50,064 nt of DNA from Acidimicrobiales bacterium (lineage in GTDB: Bacteria; Actinomycetota; Acidimicrobiia; Acidimicrobiales; SZUA-35): positions 1 through 50,064 of the forward strand of contig JAHDFH010000001.1 in the NCBI GenBank assembly GCA_020628305.1, read 5' to 3'. The notes under the pieces were generated by a model. It saw only the letters and a program-made list of their open reading frames with translations, made no database searches and was not told the DNA's origin. This document shows, piece after piece, positions 46,888-50,064 of the stretch (position 1 is its first letter; every line of letters starts with the position of its first letter). A program made the translations under genes and the position numbers.

Positions 46888-49056
46888 CAGGCTTCTGCGC
46901 CCGTCAAATACTAGTCGTGGCGGAGTTGGGAAGTCGACTAGAAGCGCCGCTTTGATGGCATCAGGATCGCCCTGAAGCAAGGGGGTGAGGCGTTCGAGTT
47001 CCGCTTGCGTCGCATCATGAGCGATGTGTATCTCAAGATGGCTACGAGTGATCCTGACCCTGGTCTTGTCTGCAAGTGGGTAGACGATCGTATTTCTATC
47101 GCTATCAAACTTCCAAGGAATTCTGTAGTTGAACTGTTCCAGTTCGGTCAGGTAGAAGTGATCGATAAAATAGACCAAAGGAGCATCTATGAAATAGAAG
47201 ATGCTGTCGAGTATCCCATACTCAGTCAACGCGATAGTCCAAGCATTAAGTTCTTTGACCTCTTCTCTTATCGTAGAAGAATTAATGCCTGTGTCGTCAA
47301 ATCGATATGACAGCTCGGGGACGGCGTCCAGAACCATGGTCCGTGCTTCAATCAGCCCCTGAAAGTAGGCCCTGTTAGCCAAGAGAACGTCAATCGCTAT
47401 GTCATCTGCTGTGCTCTGGGTGTTTAGTTCACAGGAAGGTGCTGGGAGCCAATCAGTGTTTTGTGCTTTCTGATCCGCTAACGAGAAGGCACGATTGATA
47501 CCTGCTTGTATTCTATCGATCAGCTGATCGAGGGTAGTGAATTCATTGAATCCGACATGTATTGTAAAGCGGTTTCCTGAGAAGTCAGCAAAATCAAGAT
47601 TATCCGACAACTTAACTTCAACTTGGGTGGCACTTCCAAAAGCTCGATTGTCGTTGTCAGTTTGACCAATGAAGTAACAACCGGAAACAAACGGAACGAC
47701 AGTAGGCTCTTGAATAATGTCTAACGAGTTGCCATTTCTGAGTTCACTCTGAGCCTCAACCAACTTTCGAGCGAGGGCTGTTCGATTGTCTTCGTCCCAA
47801 GCAAGCACATCGTAGTGTCGCAAGTTGTATTGAGTAACTGGAGGGTCTCTACGCAACATGGTTGTGATATCATCTCGATTCTTAGCAGGAATGTCCAACT
47901 CGTTGAAAATTGATTCGAGCCGACTGTCGATGAGTTTGAACTGTTGTCCAGCAACGTCCAGATATCTCAGGTGTCTGAAAGTTGAAAGGTCAGGAAAGGC
48001 TTCGAAGATGGCTTGCATCACGTTGTAGTCGCCATCCGTCATTCTTATAGTTACAAGATTGTCTCGCAGCTCGATTTCATTGGTTTCTGCGTTGGGATAT
48101 ATCCGAACCCTCAAGCCATCAAGCCATGATGTAACTTGGAGTACAAAGGAGTTAGCGGACAAAGCTGCTAGATGCCCATTTCTACCGGTCACATAACCGA
48201 CATCTCTAAGCGCAATGCCAGGATGTAAGCCAGCTTCTAATGCTGCTGAAACTATTCGTTCAGCGGCGCGGATACCTTGGATATCCCTGTTGTCAAGATT
48301 TTCAGCTGGGGAAGCTAGTAGTTCCCCAAGTTTTTCGCTTAGGCGGGGTAGCTCTCTTGATTGATGAGGTTCGAGCCCAAGAATCTCGTGCATATCTCGC
48401 AGCCTTTGAGCTATTTCAAAGTTGTAGCGATCGACGTTCAAAGTAGCCGGACAGTCTATTGCTATGCCTTCAGGCTCAGCCCTGATTAGCTCCGATAGTA
48501 AGATCTTGATGTCTTCAGCTTGTTCTTCTAGAGTTCCTTCAGGAATCTGAATTGTGAGATAGGTAGCTCTCTGTTGGATGATGGTTGCTGATTCATCAGT
48601 AGAGGAATGCTCAGAAAAGTCGAAATACAGTGGGTTAGCGAACCCAAAACTGCCATAGCCGTACATGGCGCAAGTGTCTGCAAGCGGCTCGAGTCGTTTA
48701 ATACCACCTGCGTGTGAAGCCAGGGCGAGAGCAATCTCATCTTCGAGAGAGTCACTTAAGTATCTGTCAATGTCAGGTAGCTTCTCTTGTCTGTACTGGC
48801 GATCTGGCAAAGGCAGTTCGAAGTTGGCTTGATCTGGCATCGGAGTGGCCTCAGCCCTGAATGTCGAGAACGCTTTGGCTGAGTCTAAGGCAGCAAGCAG
48901 GTCAGCGGAGATTTCCAAGGGATCCCTCGTCTGATTCGAAATACGATCATCAGAGGTAGTTGAGGTGTATTGAGCAGTGGTAGTTTGAGCCGGGAGTTGC
49001 GCTGTTACCAACGCCAGTGCTACGGAAGCTATCCCAGTTCTGCTCAACATTTGCAC
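46876..49056 (-). CDS. Large secreted orphan protein, 726 aa
   Basis: N-terminal signal-like RTGIASVALALVTAQLPAQTTTA; no recognised domain; convergent with copy A. Confidence 0.7.
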   Translation of the reverse strand: MQMLSRTGIASVALALVTAQLPAQTTTAQYTSTTSDDRISNQTRDPLEISADLLAALDSAKAFSTFRAEATPMPDQANFELPLPDRQYRQEKLPDIDRYLSDSLEDEIALALASHAGGIKRLEPLADTCAMYGYGSFGFANPLYFDFSEHSSTDESATIIQQRATYLTIQIPEGTLEEQAEDIKILLSELIRAEPEGIAIDCPATLNVDRYNFEIAQRLRDMHEILGLEPHQSRELPRLSEKLGELLASPAENLDNRDIQGIRAAERIVSAALEAGLHPGIALRDVGYVTGRNGHLAALSANSFVLQVTSWLDGLRVRIYPNAETNEIELRDNLVTIRMTDGDYNVMQAIFEAFPDLSTFRHLRYLDVAGQQFKLIDSRLESIFNELDIPAKNRDDITTMLRRDPPVTQYNLRHYDVLAWDEDNRTALARKLVEAQSELRNGNSLDIIQEPTVVPFVSGCYFIGQTDNDNRAFGSATQVEVKLSDNLDFADFSGNRFTIHVGFNEFTTLDQLIDRIQAGINRAFSLADQKAQNTDWLPAPSCELNTQSTADDIAIDVLLANRAYFQGLIEARTMVLDAVPELSYRFDDTGINSSTIREEVKELNAWTIALTEYGILDSIFYFIDAPLVYFIDHFYLTELEQFNYRIPWKFDSDRNTIVYPLADKTRVRITRSHLEIHIAHDATQAELERLTPLLQGDPDAIKAALLVDFPTPPRLVFDGRRSLLAP

Positions 49057-49137
49057 CGCCTTGATTTACCCCAAATATTGTACCCCGATTTCCTCAACTG
49101 GCGATGCGATCGCTCGGTACACTTGAGGAGAGGCGTT

Positions 49138-50009
49138 ATGAGTGAACCAAACCCTAAACTACCAACGTTGTCGCGTCGGCGATTTCTTTACGCAAGTGCT
49201 GGTGCATTTGCGCTCGGAGTATCTGGTGGGAGAGTCTCAAAGCCTGCTACCCAGGCCGGATCATTAGATAGCTCATTGCTCAACTGGGCAGGGAAGCTTT
49301 GGTTTGAGAGAGGGGTTTCCGAAGATCTTGTTCGGAGTACCTGGAACTTCATTAGGGAAAGCGCATATCCACTGAACGAAGGCAAGAGGTGTTAGAACTG
49401 GTCATAAGAAAACCCAATTCTGCCGTGTCCGGCACTGCGGAGATTACCGAACGGCGTGCCAACTATTTTGTGCAGCCAGACACAACACCGGAACAGATTA
49501 TGGATGTTCTGGCGCATGAAGTTGGCCACTTATTTGAAGCAGCTTTGAGACGATCATTTGGTCTGGATCCCTTCATCAATGAAACGCACGAGGAGCTTGA
49601 CCGGGTGGCAGAGCTGTTTGGAATCCCCGAATTCTCAGATCTTAGACTCTCCGGCTGGATAGGCGGAAGCGACGATCCTTTAACAAGACTGTTCGCTGAG
49701 ATTTCTGGAAAGTTGTTTTGGAAACATGCCAAAGTTGACGACAGCTTAGTGCTTGGTCTCCCTTCAGATCTCGATCAGCAGCGGTTTCTTGAGTGGCTGG
49801 CGTTTGTATTAGGTTTACCAAGATATCACGCTGACTGTCTGGCAGATACCAGGCCTTTACTCGAACTGGGGCCACTCTTCGATAAGGACACGCAGCGCAG
49901 GTTCTATCATCAGCAGGTGCGTCCGTGGATGGAGCATAAGGGATACAAAGTCGTTGGCCCTGCTGTTTCGTTACCAGTTCAACCGGGGCTTGGGCTTACC
50001 CCAAACTAG
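49138..50009 (+). pseudogene. Tat-signal-like HExxH protein, copy B, frameshifted near 49384
   Basis: SRRRFLYASAGAFALGVSGG signal; two ORFs (ending 49395; opening 49389) align continuously to copy A; VLAHEVGHLFEAALRRSFGLDP. Confidence 0.78.
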
Positions 50010-50015
50010 TTTTTG

Positions 50016-50064
50016 TACGCCTGGAGGGACTTGAACCCCCAACCAACTGGTTCGAAGCCAGCTA
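50016..50064 (-). tRNA. tRNA-Arg (anticodon TCG), 5' part beyond window end
   Basis: Minus strand GCTGG-CTTCGAA-CCAGT anticodon arm, GGGGG-TTCAAGT-CCCTC T-arm, 3' acceptor CAGGCGT-A. Confidence 0.88.

Noticed and set aside
1-50064. CRISPR arrays, integrases, transposases, rRNA
   Set aside because: Looked for short regular repeats and recognisable proteins on both strands; none seen.

Overview
The window looks like a gene-dense chromosomal segment from an actinobacterium, possibly an Acidimicrobiia-like lineage (inferred from gene content only). Recognisable housekeeping genes: tmk, holB-like, tilS, folP, folK, lnt, hemE, a hemG/hemY-type oxidase and a HelD-like helicase. There are two tRNAs: Thr(CGT), and Arg(TCG) cut by the window end. 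Accessory and envelope content includes an SdrD_B-repeat wall-anchored protein, an MMPL transporter divergent from a TetR regulator with twin palindromic operators, a DUF4214/zincin secreted protein, a GGDEF-like protein, a DUF222/13E12-type HNH protein, and five proteins with HExxH motifs. Main points for a second look: (1) an exact 24-nt inverted repeat bracketing an ABC exporter next to tRNA-Thr, with its right arm filling the gap between two convergent stop codons; (2) a three-gene coiled-coil plus Ppx/GppA-like cluster whose middle gene is split at an A7 tract; (3) paralogous Tat-type HExxH proteins flanking a 726-aa secreted orphan, the second copy frameshifted; (4) further frame disruptions in a PhnB-like gene and in the first ORF; (5) a 16-bp near-palindrome with T-tract bracketing the HNH gene; (6) a 45-aa membrane microprotein upstream of a DUF2342-type metalloprotease. 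No CRISPR array, rRNA, transposase or integrase was seen. All family names come from motif reading by eye; no search was run.
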